Source: Impatiens glandulifera (taxonomy: Eukaryota > Streptophyta > Magnoliopsida > Ericales > Balsaminaceae). From it: a DNA stretch of 64,000 nucleotides. The notes under the pieces are model-generated. The model did not search any database. It was not told the DNA's origin and was given only the letters and a program-made list of their open reading frames with translations. The translations under genes were made by a program, and so were the position numbers. The stretch covers positions 45,418,242 to 45,482,241 of the forward strand of contig NC_061867.1 of assembly GCF_907164915.1 (NCBI RefSeq), read 5' to 3'. The number at the start of each line of letters is the position of its first letter. Position 1 is the stretch's first letter. This document shows positions 1 through 11,910 of the stretch, one piece after another.

Positions 1-1109
1 TTAGCATAATTGGTTAAAAAATTGTACTTGTTTAATTATGTTACAAGTTTGAAACATACCTATAATATTTTTTTTAATTTTATTTTATTCTATAAATAAC
101 TAAAAATTTAATAGAATTTCTACCTATATGTTTTTATTTACTAATTACATAATAATATAAATATATTTAAAAAATAAACAAAATTTAATAATAATTAAAT
201 AAATAAGAATATAAGTTATGTATTTGACGTGGTTTAAATACGGTGAGTTAATCCTAAATTAAAAAAAAAATTATTATATATTATATTAATTTTATATATA
301 TTAATAAAAATAAGATAAAAATAAAAGTAGTCAATTTATCTAAAAAAAAGTTTTTTCATCTAATTTATAATATTATATATATATATATATATTTAAATAT
401 AAAAAGAAATAAACGTGAACACAAAAAGAATATTATATAAATATAAAAGGTTACTGTGAAAGAAAAAAAAAGTTATTTAGGAGAGAAAATATATATATTA
501 TTCTTGTAAAAAAATTATTTATTTAATTTTTATTAATTAAAATAAGGAATATAAGAAATATTAAATATAAAATGGTCAAAATTATGTTTATTTATATATA
601 TAATATATATTTTAAAGTATATTTATATTAGAAAAATATATATTGTATGAACGATGAGAGAGAAATTATAAAAGTTTATATATAAATTAATTTTAAAAAG
701 GTAATTTATTTTATATTTATATTTATATTTAAATATAAAGTAATGATAGAAAAAATATAAAAAGTTTATATATAAATTAATTTAAAAAGATAATTTATTT
801 ATATTTATATATATATATATTGATGAGAGTGAAAATATATTTATATATATTAATGATGAAAGACAATATATATTTATATTATGAAAATATATAATAAATG
901 TAAATAATGAAAAGAAAATATAAAGGTTTATATATAAATTAATTATGAAAAAATATACCTTTATCATAAGTTGGTTATTTATTGAAAGATATAATATATA
1001 TAAATAATGAGTAAGAAACTATAAAAGTTTATATATAAATTAATTAAGAGTGAGAATTTACCTTATAATATATGTAATTTTTATTTTTAGAAAACTATAT
1101 CAGTTTAGT

Positions 1110-1146
<37 letters not shown>

Positions 1147-1560
1147 TTATTTTATATTAACTTGAAAAATAATTCTATTTATGTTATTGGATGGTATTTC
1201 ACTCATTTAATGGAGATTCCAGCTAGCAATGCAAACTAGGACAACAATATTGATAATTAAGGAACTTTAATTCTTGATTTCTTTAACTTAAAAGAATAGA
1301 TAATTTACCTTATTTTACACTACGTACTCTTTATAGAAAAGTATGTATTAATTTATAAAATCTCTTATTTATATAGATTAAGTTGGAAAATTATTGAATT
1401 TATTAGATGATCTTTCACTCATTAGTCAAGATACACGCAATTCAAACTAGTTCAACAATATTGGTAATTAAGGAACTTTAGTTTCTTAATTTCCTTTAAG
1501 CAAAAAAAAAAACTCAACAATTTTAAATATATTTATATATATATATTGGAATAATATAAC
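1..1560. other. AT-rich intergenic DNA with short local duplications
   Basis: No coding sequence is seen. The stretch is mostly A/T with short TA runs near 370-391 and 1116-1143. A core TTTATATATAAATTAATT recurs at about 673, 763, 927 and 1028, each time after an A-rich lead. A separate unit of about 130 bp occurs twice, from about 1158 and about 1379, just upstream of the VPE gene. Confidence 0.6.
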
Positions 1561-1681
1561 TCTTTTTAGTTGGTACCAAACACAAATAGATCTCTTAAAT
1601 TCATCACAAATCAGTGTTTCTCTTCCACCACATCCCTTTATAATTATCAGAGCCATAACTTTGAAACATACATTTCTAACA

Positions 1682-4600
1682 ATGTTTGTTCAAGTTGGAT
1701 TAATTCTTTCCAGCCTCCTTCTTTCCTTTCCAATCTCCATTCAACCATTCCATGTTCTTCATAATGCTCCAATGAATGGAATGAACATTCCATATAGTGA
1801 GGTTCATCTTCCTTTAGAGACTCCTAGTGAGTCAGATGAAACAAAACGGGCCACTTCTCGCGCTTCGACTAATGGAACAAAATGGGCTGTTCTTGTTGCT
1901 GGCTCCAATGGTTATGAAAATTACAGGCATCAGGTGATTAATGTAGTTATTATATTCAATTATGGTTCTTTTCATGACCATTTTTAAGGTATTTATAATG
2001 ATATATTGACATGTTTTATAGTCTGATGTGTGCCATGCCTACCAACTACTAAAAAAAGCTGGATTAAATGATGAAAATATCATAGTATTCATGTATGATG
2101 ATATCGCGTTTGATGTAAACAATCCTCAACCTGGCATCATCATTAATCGCCCTCAAGGCCCCGAATGTTTACAAAGGAGTACCTAAGGTTTGATTCAATT
2201 TCATTACACAAGTTTATTCATTACTTTTATACAAATTTAATATGTTTTTTGATTAGGATTATACTGGAAATCAAGTTACTAAGGAGAATTTGTATGCTGT
2301 TCTACTTGGAAACAAAAGTGCTGTCAAAGGAGGAAGTGGCAAGGTCTTGAAGAGCGGCTCAAACGATCATGTATTCATATATTACAGCGATCATGGAAGC
2401 CCTGGCGTTGTCGGTTAGTCACTAATTCAGTATCCTTTAGCAAAGAAAATAAAAGAAGAGAGACCAATAACTTATTAATGAATAGGGATGCCCAACGGTG
2501 ACTTTGTTTTCGCCAATGACCTGAATCAGGTCTTGAAGAAAATGCATGCCGCCAAATCTTACAAAACCTTGGTAACTAGATTATACAAATAAAATTTATT
2601 TATTTAGAATTATTCTTGTTAAAAATTGGTACATACATAGGTGTTTTATCTAGAGGCGTGTGAAGGAGGAAGTATGTTCGACGGATTGTTGCCTGAAGGA
2701 CTGAACATATATACAACCACGGCGACTAACACATATCAAGATAGTTATTCATATTACTGTCCTGATGACAACTCTAACAGTCTTCATGATTATACAACTT
2801 GTTTAGGAGACTTATACAGCATTTCATGGATGGAAGACAGGTACAAACAGTGGCGGAGCCAGGATGAAAAATTACCTGGGGCTGACTCCAACTTGAATCT
2901 CATATTTAACTTTCTATGTTCCACTTTATTTTTCAATAAAATTTCCACGATTATTAGAGGATGGAAACTCGTCATGCCCTCTCAATGCACACGCTTGCAA
3001 AGTGAGCCACCGAGTGTTTTCAATAGTTGCTGTAAGCCGTAATTTGTTATTTTGTTTTTCATCTGAAGACTGTGCATTTAGTACTTTGTCAATATGACAA
3101 GGATATTCATTAGATTATCAAGATATTCAACTGCCCTATTATGTGGTGAAATATTATATCCTATATGCATAACAAAAGAACATTTATCCTCATCATTAAC
3201 TCACTTTCAATATTTGAATCCATCTATTGTAAATGTAGGTTTTTGGGGTTGCTTATGTTAAAACAAGAAACATGGGAAACAAAAAGCAGCATCTTTCAAA
3301 GGAGAGTATTCTAACCAAGTAAATTTCTTAAACCAATGACTTTGAAACCGTCGATTTTGATTTCCAAATTTGGTCGGCGGGTACTCATCCTTAATAGGTT
3401 GATATGACCCCATCTTGATATAAGCTCGTCTAATTTCATCCCTTTGATTAAAAGGATATTTCAATATCGGAATACGTAATGTTGGATCAAGTTTAAGAGA
3501 ACTTACATCAACATCAATTCTAGGAGATTTGTTAAGTTCTTGAGTAAGGATATCAAATTCTTTATTTTAACTTGTTTATTAATATTAATTTATATTTTCT
3601 TATAAATTTTTGAAATAGTTTAAAATTAAGAAAAATAAAACACTATTATTATTATTTTAATTTTATATTTTACCCTTATAAATAATTTGTAATATTAATT
3701 ATATTGAAATAAATAAAAAATAATGTATAATTATTATATAATTTTGAAATAAATAATATTATTATATGATTTATAAAATTTTATATATAAATATAATAAG
3801 TTAAAGGTGAGGCCAGGGTTTGATCACCTGACCTCATACTCACATTTCAATAACATAGCCAACTGGGCTAAGACTCACATGTCAAACAGATATATAAAAA
3901 ATTTTCTTTTAGCATTTTCATTTAGGTGGGGCTGGAGCCCACCCTAGCCCATGGGTGGCTCCGCCCCTGCGTACAAATGATCTTACTTCAATTTTCTATT
4001 CTTAATTTCAACAAATAACACATTGAGAACATAAGGTTTTTCCATTTACACTTTTTTCTTCATTTTCTAGTGACAATCATGATTTGCGCATTCGAACTTT
4101 GAAGCAACAATATGAAGCGGTAATTTGGATAATAAATTAGAAAATTCTTAATTAATTATTAGTTATTGTTTAAGAATTTGAATAATGATGATAGGTTAAG
4201 GAGAGAACATTGAGTAAGGGTGGTGAGCCAGGTTCCCATGTTATGCAATATGGGAAATTGAAGATTAATATGGATACCCTCTCTACTTACATGGGATCAA
4301 AACCATTTAATCACTCTTACACAACCGTCAATTATTCTTCATCACCCTTGTCTCCATCCATCTCTATGAATTTCAGAAATGTCAACCAACGTGATGCAGA
4401 CCTCATGCATTTTATATACAAGGTTCTTCTTCTTCTTATTCTTTTTCGGTGTACTTGTTTATTTTTTACTCTTTTTTAACTCAATAGATCTTTGTCCAGC
4501 TCCGCAACTCGCCAAGAGGGTCTTCCAAGTGGGTTGATGCTAAAAATAGATTGTCTACAGAAATGAAGCAAAGAAAGTATGTGGATAAAGTCATGTCAAA

Positions 4601-4929
4601 CATTGTTCAACAATTGTTTGATGCTGACAAGATGAAGACTATACTTGAAAGCACCAGACCGCAAGGCCAGGCGCTTGTAGACGACTGGAACTGCTTTAAG
4701 GCATCGGTAAGCATTACTAGTCTATGTATTTATATAGATATATCATTGTTTTATTTTTACATTTTTGGTTGGTGTATATTAGGTAATTTCTTTTGAAGAA
4801 ATTTGTGGAGCTCTATCTAACTATGGGAGGAAATATACTCGAACCTTAGCCAACATGTGCAATGCGGGTGCAAGCGTCCCACAAGTGGCTATGTCGGCAG
4901 CTAAAGCATGTAGCATGGGTGGTTCTTGA
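1682..4929 (+). CDS. VPE: Vacuolar-processing enzyme (legumain, C13 cysteine protease); exon 2 carries a 1-bp frameshift
   Basis: Asparaginyl endopeptidase precursor of the plant vacuole, a family that matures storage proteins and has caspase-1-like activity. Nine exons: 1682-1933, 2022-2187, 2257-2413, 2486-2571, 2641-2840, 4071-4119, 4195-4422, 4488-4706, 4783-4929. If exon 2 were 165 bp the product would be 500 aa, a normal family length. Seen: a hydrophobic signal peptide ([10 protein letters not shown]), [13 protein letters not shown], the catalytic-His motif YYSDHG (about residue 185), the catalytic-Cys motif [10 protein letters not shown] (about 227), then [13 protein letters not shown] and the C-terminal prodomain. 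His-Cys spacing of 42 is what I recall for gamma-VPE. Exon 2 is 166 bp, with one C too many in the CCCC at 2159-2162. Read literally, translation stops after 138 aa, before both catalytic residues. All other exons and splice sites look intact, so this is either a young pseudogene or a base error. The ATG at 1682 is chosen because it begins the signal peptide. Intron 5 holds a hAT element. Confidence 0.9.
2848..3969 (-). mobile_element. Non-autonomous hAT transposon inside VPE intron 5
   Basis: The terminal inverted repeats are CAGTGGCGGAGCCA on the left and, read from the right end inward, CAGGGGCGGAGCCA. The flanking target duplication is GGTACAAA (2840-2847) versus CGTACAAA (3970-3977), 7 of 8 bases, the length expected for hAT. 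Inside, the minus strand at about 3258-3464 encodes a TTF-type zinc-finger region with [22 protein letters not shown] and FCFPCFLF, as in the ZMYM1-like transposases of plant hAT elements. Most of the transposase is missing. The insertion lies 7 bp past the exon 5 donor and leaves that donor intact. Confidence 0.85.
3258..3464 (-). pseudogene. hAT transposase fragment (TTF-type zinc finger domain)
   Basis: About 68 residues of the N-terminal TTF/ZMYM1-like domain are readable on the minus strand. They include a proline/arginine-rich start, the [20 protein letters not shown] core and a Cys pair in CFPC. No DDE/RNase H-like catalytic domain or C-terminal dimerisation region follows, so this is a remnant that could not transpose itself. 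Confidence 0.75.
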
Positions 4930-6060
4930 AGAACAAAAGTTTTACAAATAAATGTTTTAATATTAATAGAAATTGGTAAAAGAAAAAATGGATGAGTAAA
5001 GAAAAATTAAATTGGGTGCTAATGACAATCAAAGTTTATATGGATAATGTTTGAAAATATAAATATTTATTTTGAATTTTCCTTAAGATTCATATGCATT
5101 AGTGATTTCGTATTAAAACTCACTTCACGTCAAAAGATGGAATACTAATCAAAATTTGACATAAATCAATAAAAAACATTCTGAGTATGCAACTATTTTG
5201 AACGACCAATCCGTGGATCATTTCTAGTTTTTTATCAATAAACACTATCCAGTTGTCATGTTTTTTTATCCACCATCTTAAAAGCTTTGCAAATATGAAA
5301 AGAAAAAAATGAAAATCTTCTATCTAAGAGACCAATAATTGTCAAAAATAAAAATATTAAATTCAAACATAAAGATAAAAAAAAAGTTTGATAACAATTA
5401 TCTAAAGAATTCAAAAAAAAGGAAATCAAGAAAGTATTTATCTCGGGGCAAGTTTTATAATTTCAATCATATCATTAGATGTCACCTAGGATACATTGAA
5501 TAACTAATTAACCTAATTTAGAAACAACATTTAGATGCATTTGGAATAATTGAGAAATTGTTAAATAAAATTTAGATATTTTTAATATTAAAAGTGTAAT
5601 TGAAATAGATATAAATATCTTATATTTTAAATTCATTTTCTAAAAAATTATTTATTATTTAATATACCTATACCATAAAAGGAAAATACTTATACTAACA
5701 TCTCTTTATGATCACTACTCTTTTAAAAAAAGCCTACATTTCATTTTTAATATTCACATGTATGTTATTTTGTAAAATATTTTTAGTGTCATTATCAATA
5801 AGATTTATATACATATATTTTCTAAAAAAAATAGTTTATATATACAATTTTGACTAAACATGTTAGACGTAATTTTAAAAATATTTAATCCATAATACAT
5901 AAAATTTCGAATTGAGTATATTAAATTATAAAATTTCGAGTTGAGTATATTAAATTGTATAAAACTCTAAAAAAAACTAAAAAGTTAATAATATTTATGA
6001 AAATAAAATGGCTAAGTCAAAAATTAGAAAAATAATTTGAAGATATTTACAATTAAAATA
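4930..6060. other. AT-rich intergenic DNA
   Basis: 3' flank of the VPE gene followed by AT-rich sequence. I see no gene, RNA or recognisable transposon. One local duplication, AAATTTCGA(A/G)TTGAGTATATTAAATT, occurs twice at about 5906-5955. Confidence 0.5.
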
Positions 6061-6964
6061 TATAAAAATAGGTTAAGTAAACATTAAAAATCTACACACC
6101 AATTTATAAAATTAAAATAATTATTTTTATTTATTTTTAAATAAATAAAATCAAAATAATTAATCTCATATCCAAAACCCAATTAAAACAATTAATTAGA
6201 CTAATTATTGTGATAATTAAAATCTAATTAATTAAGGAAAATGATCAAAATAATAAAAATAAAATTATTTGGGTAATGTTATACTCATTTATCTTAAAAT
6301 AATTTTAGAAAAAACAATAAATTAAAATAAATAATTTAGGATGAATTGAAGTACCTAAAATTGTTTATTCAAACCTAAAATATGAAAGAAAAAAAATGAT
6401 ATGATATTTGCCATATATATTTTAATATTTTGTGTATTTAAAAATATCAAAATTAAAGACAAAAGGGTAAAAAAAATCAATTTCAAACAAACCGTTAAGG
6501 TTTTTAAAAAAAATCAATAATCAAGTGTACCCGAAATCCAAAAGGAATCCTACAACCGAAACTGCGCCCGTTGGATCAGCACTGGATTCTTATCTAACGC
6601 TCCAAGTGTTCCCGCGTAGCTCGCTGCAACTGAACGACATTGCGCCCGTGAATCAGCGAACTCACTAACGTGGATGTTAGCTTCGTCAATTGGAACACGA
6701 CGGAATGGACGGAACGCTCTGCGTTCGCGTTTACACTCCAAACAGTGTTGTTTTGATTGCCACCATCGTCTTCGTCGCGACGTCGGAGAAGATAAGATCA
6801 AAATCCACTTTTGATTTCTCAAAAGTGGAACTTTCTCCACATTCAATCAAAATAGCTGATTCGAAAGGTAAAATGATCACCCTACTTCGGGTATTATTTC
6901 TCCTACAAATATAGGGATGAGTCATCCCTATTCCGGCCAAGTTGAGGAAGAACAACCAAAATAC

Positions 6965-6972
6965 TATAAATA
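6965..6972 (+). promoter_or_regulatory. TATA box of LTR-like repeat copy A
   Basis: TATAAATA lies in the same relative place as TATAAATA at 9805-9812 in copy B, upstream of the conserved GTGTTCTCCAA block. Conservation between diverged copies supports a real element promoter. Confidence 0.5.
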
Positions 6973-7829
6973 GATTTTGGCTGATTCAATCCACTTGAAG
7001 CCCACAACCGACCCCCTAAATCAATTCGAACCAAATAGATCAACTCTCCAGCTTCAAATTGATAATTTACATATATCCTCCATTAAAGTTTCAAGCTTTT
7101 GGAAATTTCAAATTTTTGTTTATGGCCTTAAAGATTAGATATGAGCATCCCAAAAGCTTTCCTAAGGATCAAGAAGTGTTCTCCAACTCTTGGTAAGGTT
7201 TCAATCACCCTTTAATTTATATTTACAGTTTGAATTTGAAATTATTATATTTCAAATTGCATAAGCTTGTATGCTTGTTGTTTATGATGTTTTATGGTTG
7301 AAATAGATCCTAAAATCATTTACAAACTTTCTGGACATGTTATAAACAATCAACTAATATAAAAATGAAAAACACAAATTTGAATTTTAAAAATCAAAAA
7401 AATGTATTTGATATTTTTGGGCTAATTCTCTTGAATCACAGTCCAAAAAGCTTCCTAAGATGATTGTAATCATGTTGGGCAACTGTTTGGATCATGTTTG
7501 ATTCAACCCAATCATGTTTGATCAAATCAAAATTTTCAAAAGTAATTGAAATTTTGGTCAAAACGAATAACCAGTATTCTTGTTTTGGTACCAATCAAGT
7601 ATATGAGATTTAAGGAAGCTATTGGATAGTTCATTTCTCCTCAAAACAACTTTCAAATCAAATACTCAAATTTTGATCACATACTATTTTGAACGATTCG
7701 ATCATCATCCAAGTTCATTCATACTTTGAGAGGATGATCAACTTGTTCCTATGAGTTTTGTGAAGCTACCCAAGCCCTTAGATCATAGAATTTAATCTAA
7801 AAATCAAATTTATAAAATTTAGGACTGAA

Positions 7830-8220
7830 CTGAGACCTAGGACCGAGAAATTTGAACCTAGGATCGAGACCCATGATCGAGAATTCCAATAGGACCGAGA
7901 GGTCCGAACAATGTTCTTGAGTTAGGACCGAGAGGTTCGACCGATGTTCTTGAGCTAGGACTGAGAGGTCCGACCAAGGATTTTATATCCAAGACCGAGA
8001 GATCCAACCTAAGACCGAGAATTCTAGGATCTCGGTCCATACTCAGGACCGAGAATTCCTAAACCTAGAATTGAAGAACTTAGCACAGAGCTAACCCATG
8101 ACCGATGGGTTTGTGCACCCAAACTGACAATCTCAGCCAAGGACCAAGAGTCCTTAGCACCTAGACCGAAGGACTTTAGCACTCCGACAGAAGATCCCGA
8201 GCCTCGGCCGAGAGGCTTCT
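7830..8220 (+). repeat. Degenerate GACCGAGA-type minisatellite array in repeat copy A
   Basis: A 9-15 bp motif near GGACCGAGA is repeated irregularly. Some units form short palindromes, for example GGACCGAGAGGTCC at 7892-7905 and GGACTGAGAGGTCC at 7958-7971. Matching arrays lie at about 10610-11060 and 51370-51860. Confidence 0.7.
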
Positions 8221-9804
8221 AGACCTAGACCAAGTGTTTTTTACCCAACCCATTAAAACGAACCCAAGGCCTAGGACTTTAGTTCTATGGCCCATTTGAT
8301 TCCACTTTTCAAAATCAAATTATTTTTGTAATTTTGGAACTCCAAATAATTTTCTAAAAATTCCAAAATATTAGAAAATGTTTTTAAAATAATTTTGGAA
8401 TATTTTCACAAAAATATTTTGATAGAGGCTCATTTGTGATTTATGTTTAAACCCTAATTCTTTTAAAAATGATTGATTTCTTCAAGTATTTCCCCTAAGT
8501 CAACAGCATTAGCAACATGTACCAGCATTTTAAATATTGTTGTTATAATATTTTAAATAACGCATAAACCCTATGAATGCTTAGGACTAGAAGAATAATC
8601 GGTAAAAATAAAGCATGATACAACCGATTTTCAAAAGCCAAATTTATATGTAGAGATCGTTTTTAAAACCGGTACAGAGGATGAAACGCGAAAATCCTTT
8701 CCCGAGTATCACCAAACTACGAATTAAAAGAAACTCTGGTCAATACGTTTGTATACGTATGCCAACTTTTATTGATTTTCAAAAATCAATTGGTAACTCT
8801 ATTTCAAAATAAATAATCTTTTAAATTAATTATTGTAAGCATGAAAATATTGACATACCCCAATTTATAATGATATTAATATTTTAAAATAATATTTTGA
8901 ATTATTTTAATTCAAAATAATCAAAAGAAGAGGTTAAAACTAAATTAAGGTGAATTATCGTGATAATTAAACCCTGATCAGAAAACTTAAATAAAAATTA
9001 AAAATAATTTGGGATTAAAATATTGTATTTATTTTACCCAAATTAAACTCAAAAAGGGGTTGAAATAATTTAATTATAATTTTAGACATAAGTTAGGTAT
9101 AATTTATAGCCTAAATAATTAAATAAAGACCCCAAAATACCCAAAAATAAAATAAATAAACATAAGTTTTATTATGTTATCAAAAATAATTTGTGTATTA
9201 TTTTGATGAAGAAAAACGAAAGAAAAGGGTTAAAATTCGATTTCAAATAACACTTTTATTAAAAAAAAATTAAAAACTGATAATCTAGTGTGGCCGAAAA
9301 TAAGGAAATTGGTTACAGCAGGATTTGTATCCATTAGATCAATGTTGGATGAAAATTCAGCGCCTAGGAAGAAGCAACGCATCCGATTGTAACCAAGGAA
9401 GCGTGCGCCCTGGTCCACATCAAATCAACTAATAGGACGCTAACCCTATTAGCCCATACGTCGAACGCCAAACGGAACCACTAGCGATGGACGAAACTTT
9501 AATGGCGCGTTCATTTAAACAAAATGACGTCGTTTTGTTCTCCTTCTCCTTTGAGAAATCGCGAATGCTGGATGCTCGCTCGACGTCGACGATCTTCCAG
9601 AAGTTATATCTTCTCTGTTTTTCAACCGTATCCCTCCATTCTTTCACCAACGTGCATGTCTCTCCCTCTCCTTCAATTTCCATAGGACTAGAAGTCAAAA
9701 CCTACCATAGAACTAGGCTACAAAGAACAAAACAGAAAAAAGGAGACGAGTTTCAGAAACCAAATTTAATATGAATTCGACTTAAATAACCGACCTAGCT
9801 CGTG

Positions 9805-9812
9805 TATAAATA
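9805..9812 (+). promoter_or_regulatory. TATA box of LTR-like repeat copy B
   Basis: TATAAATA is positionally equivalent to the TATA box of copy A. Confidence 0.45.
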
Positions 9813-10609
9813 GTCCATAAATGTTCTTCTTTTAGGCCATCTCCACTAACTACAGCTTGCTTGAAGAATTTCAAAGAGCTCTGACGATTGTCTTTTTGAA
9901 GAAATCGTTTCGGCGATCTAGGCTTCGATCTAGGGCTTGGGAAAGTTTTCTACAGAGTTGGAGTGTTCTCCAATCATTAGTAAGATTCCAGACCTACAGT
10001 AATTCAAATTATGATTCAAAATTTGTTTTTTCCAAGTTCGATCGGGTTGATCTTATTTAAGGTTCAATTTCGAGCTTCCTATAGTTGAAATCGATCCTAA
10101 ATGATTTTTAAACTTTCTGTCGAAAGTGATTTCACCAATTCAATCTCAAACAAAAAACCCAAATTTAATTTAAAAATCTGGAATTCAAATAGTTTCCTAA
10201 CATGCTTGTGAACATGTTAGGATGGTTTTCAAATCATATTACATATATCCCGATCATATTTGATCGAACTGAAATTTAAAAAAAAAATAACGTTTGAATT
10301 TCAGTTTTAAAAGTTGTTATAGAGCTTATTGGTGTTCTTGTTTTTGTTGTGTTCAACTATAAATCTCATTTGAAAATTGTTGGAACAATAATTAGGCTAT
10401 GAGATGACCTAAATCAAAAGTTCACAAATCTTGCCCTAGAAATTGGGTTGAGAAATAGATCGTCTTAGAGCTCGATTGATCGGATTTAGGATTATGGATT
10501 ATGATCCCTACATCCATATGAGTTGTTAGTAACTTACAGATCATGTTTTCATGATATGTATCAAAAGATACAAACCTGCAATATTCATACCAAATGAAGA
10601 ACACTTGAT

Positions 10610-11060
10610 CCTCTTGGACCGAGTCCTGTAGGACCGAGGACTGAGAAACAGAATCGTGAATCCTCAGTCCTGATCAAGAACGATGACCGAGAATATTGAC
10701 CTAGGATCGAGACCAAGGACCAGTGTTCTTGAGTTAGGATCGAGCCCTAGGACTAGTGTTCTTGAGCAAGAGCCGAGAAATCCGACCGAAGATTCTCACC
10801 TAAGACTAAGAGGTCTAACCTGGGATCGAAACTCCCATGACCCACTTTCGAGAAATCTAGATCTGGGAATGAAACTCCCAGTCCTAGGACTAAATAATAT
10901 GAGTTCAGGACCGAGTCTCCCGAACCCCAAGATCGAACCCTCCAGTCCTCTAACCAAATGTCCCGATCCTCGATCCGAAGCATCCTCGGTCTAGACCGAG
11001 CCCATCCGGCCCTAGATCGGTAAAAAAATGGACCCAAGTCCTAGACCGGTAAAAAAATGG
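10610..11060 (+). repeat. Degenerate GACCGAGA-type array in repeat copy B
   Basis: Irregular repeats of GGACCGAG, GGATCGAG and GACTGAGA variants, equivalent to the array in copy A. An exact local duplication, CCGGTAAAAAAATGGACCCA, occurs at about 11016-11065 (the first copy has TCGGTA). Confidence 0.6.
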
Positions 11061-11910
11061 ACCCAAGCCCTATGACTCTGGTCCTTAAGGCCTATTTGGT
11101 TCCACTTTTCAAAATCCGAAATTATTTTTATAATTTTGGAACCTTAATCCATTTTCAAATAATCCCGAAAGGTTAGAAAAATTTCTTAATATCCTGAAAG
11201 GTATTTCCCCATTTCTGAAGGCTTTGTTCACATGTTGCTACAACGACCCCTGCTACTATGACGACCGTCGTCTATCGTCTGTGTTGTTGCGACTAAGGCT
11301 TCGTTCACTCAGATTAGCCAGTCAATTGGCTTCCAAAGGTAAATTAACTTATTCTTCTTCGTTTTTCAAATTAGATCGATCAATCGATTCGTTTTAATCT
11401 CTTTTTGTTTACTATAGATCTATCAGCTACGTCTTCGTACATAGCTCTGGATTTTTTTTCCTCAGTAAGTCGGAGAAGTTACTATGAGGTATGTTCGATC
11501 AGTTGTTTTATTAAATTCTCTCTAATTAAATCTATGAATGAATAGAAACTTCCTGAAATATTAATTAGGTCATGAGAGATGTTGTGATTTGAACATTACA
11601 TTCTCATTTGTGTATGTTATTGATTTCATCACTTGATTTTTATACATGAATGCCTAAATTATCATCAAACTCTTAAAATCTCTTGGCTTTAGGGTTCATC
11701 TAGTTTAGATCTTCTTTAGTTTTTGATTTAGCTTAATAAGCTTTTGGGCTAGTTTTAAAGATCAATAATTGAATTCGATTTTCGATTCTCAAGTATAACG
11801 TCTTTAAGTTGGAGTTAAAATCTGACCGATTGACTAATGAGGCTCAATATTTAAATATATATCTATATAATTTCTAGTATTATTTTGTTATTGTTTTATT
11901 TCAGGTATAA

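Larger units (their letters stand above)
6060..8832 (+). mobile_element. LTR-like repeat, copy A of a three-copy family
   Basis: Shares an ordered set of blocks with copies at 8833-11225 and 48735-52620: an AT-rich leader, a GC-richer block ending in TTTGATTTCTCA, a TATA box (TATAAATA, 6965-6972), GTGTTCTCCAACTC with a following TGGTAAGG (about 7177), an array rich in GACCGAGA (about 7830-8220), a block like TTTGATTCCACTTTTCAAAA (about 8293), and a 3' block with CCCGAGTATCACCAAA (about 8701). No long ORF is present. A promoter-bearing, non-coding unit of about 2.5 kb fits a long solo LTR, possibly Ty3/gypsy, but I see no coding domain to prove it. Confidence 0.55.
8833..11225 (+). mobile_element. 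LTR-like repeat, copy B (3' truncated)
   Basis: Begins at TGTAAGCATG immediately after copy A in the same orientation; copy C begins with a similar TGTAAGCACTG. It has the AT-rich leader, the GC-richer block, TATAAATA at 9805-9812, GAGTGTTCTCCAATCATTAG, the GACCGAGA-like array and TTTGGTTCCACTTTTCAAAA. It lacks the 3' block with GAGTATCACCAAA that ends copies A and C. Similarity stops near 11225, where a CACTA-like remnant starts. No coding potential is seen. Confidence 0.5.

Noticed and set aside
6550..6955. Overlapping frames on both strands in the GC-richer block of repeat copy A
   Set aside because: The block is part of the repeated LTR-like unit, the frames are not kept in copies B and C, and no domain is recognisable.
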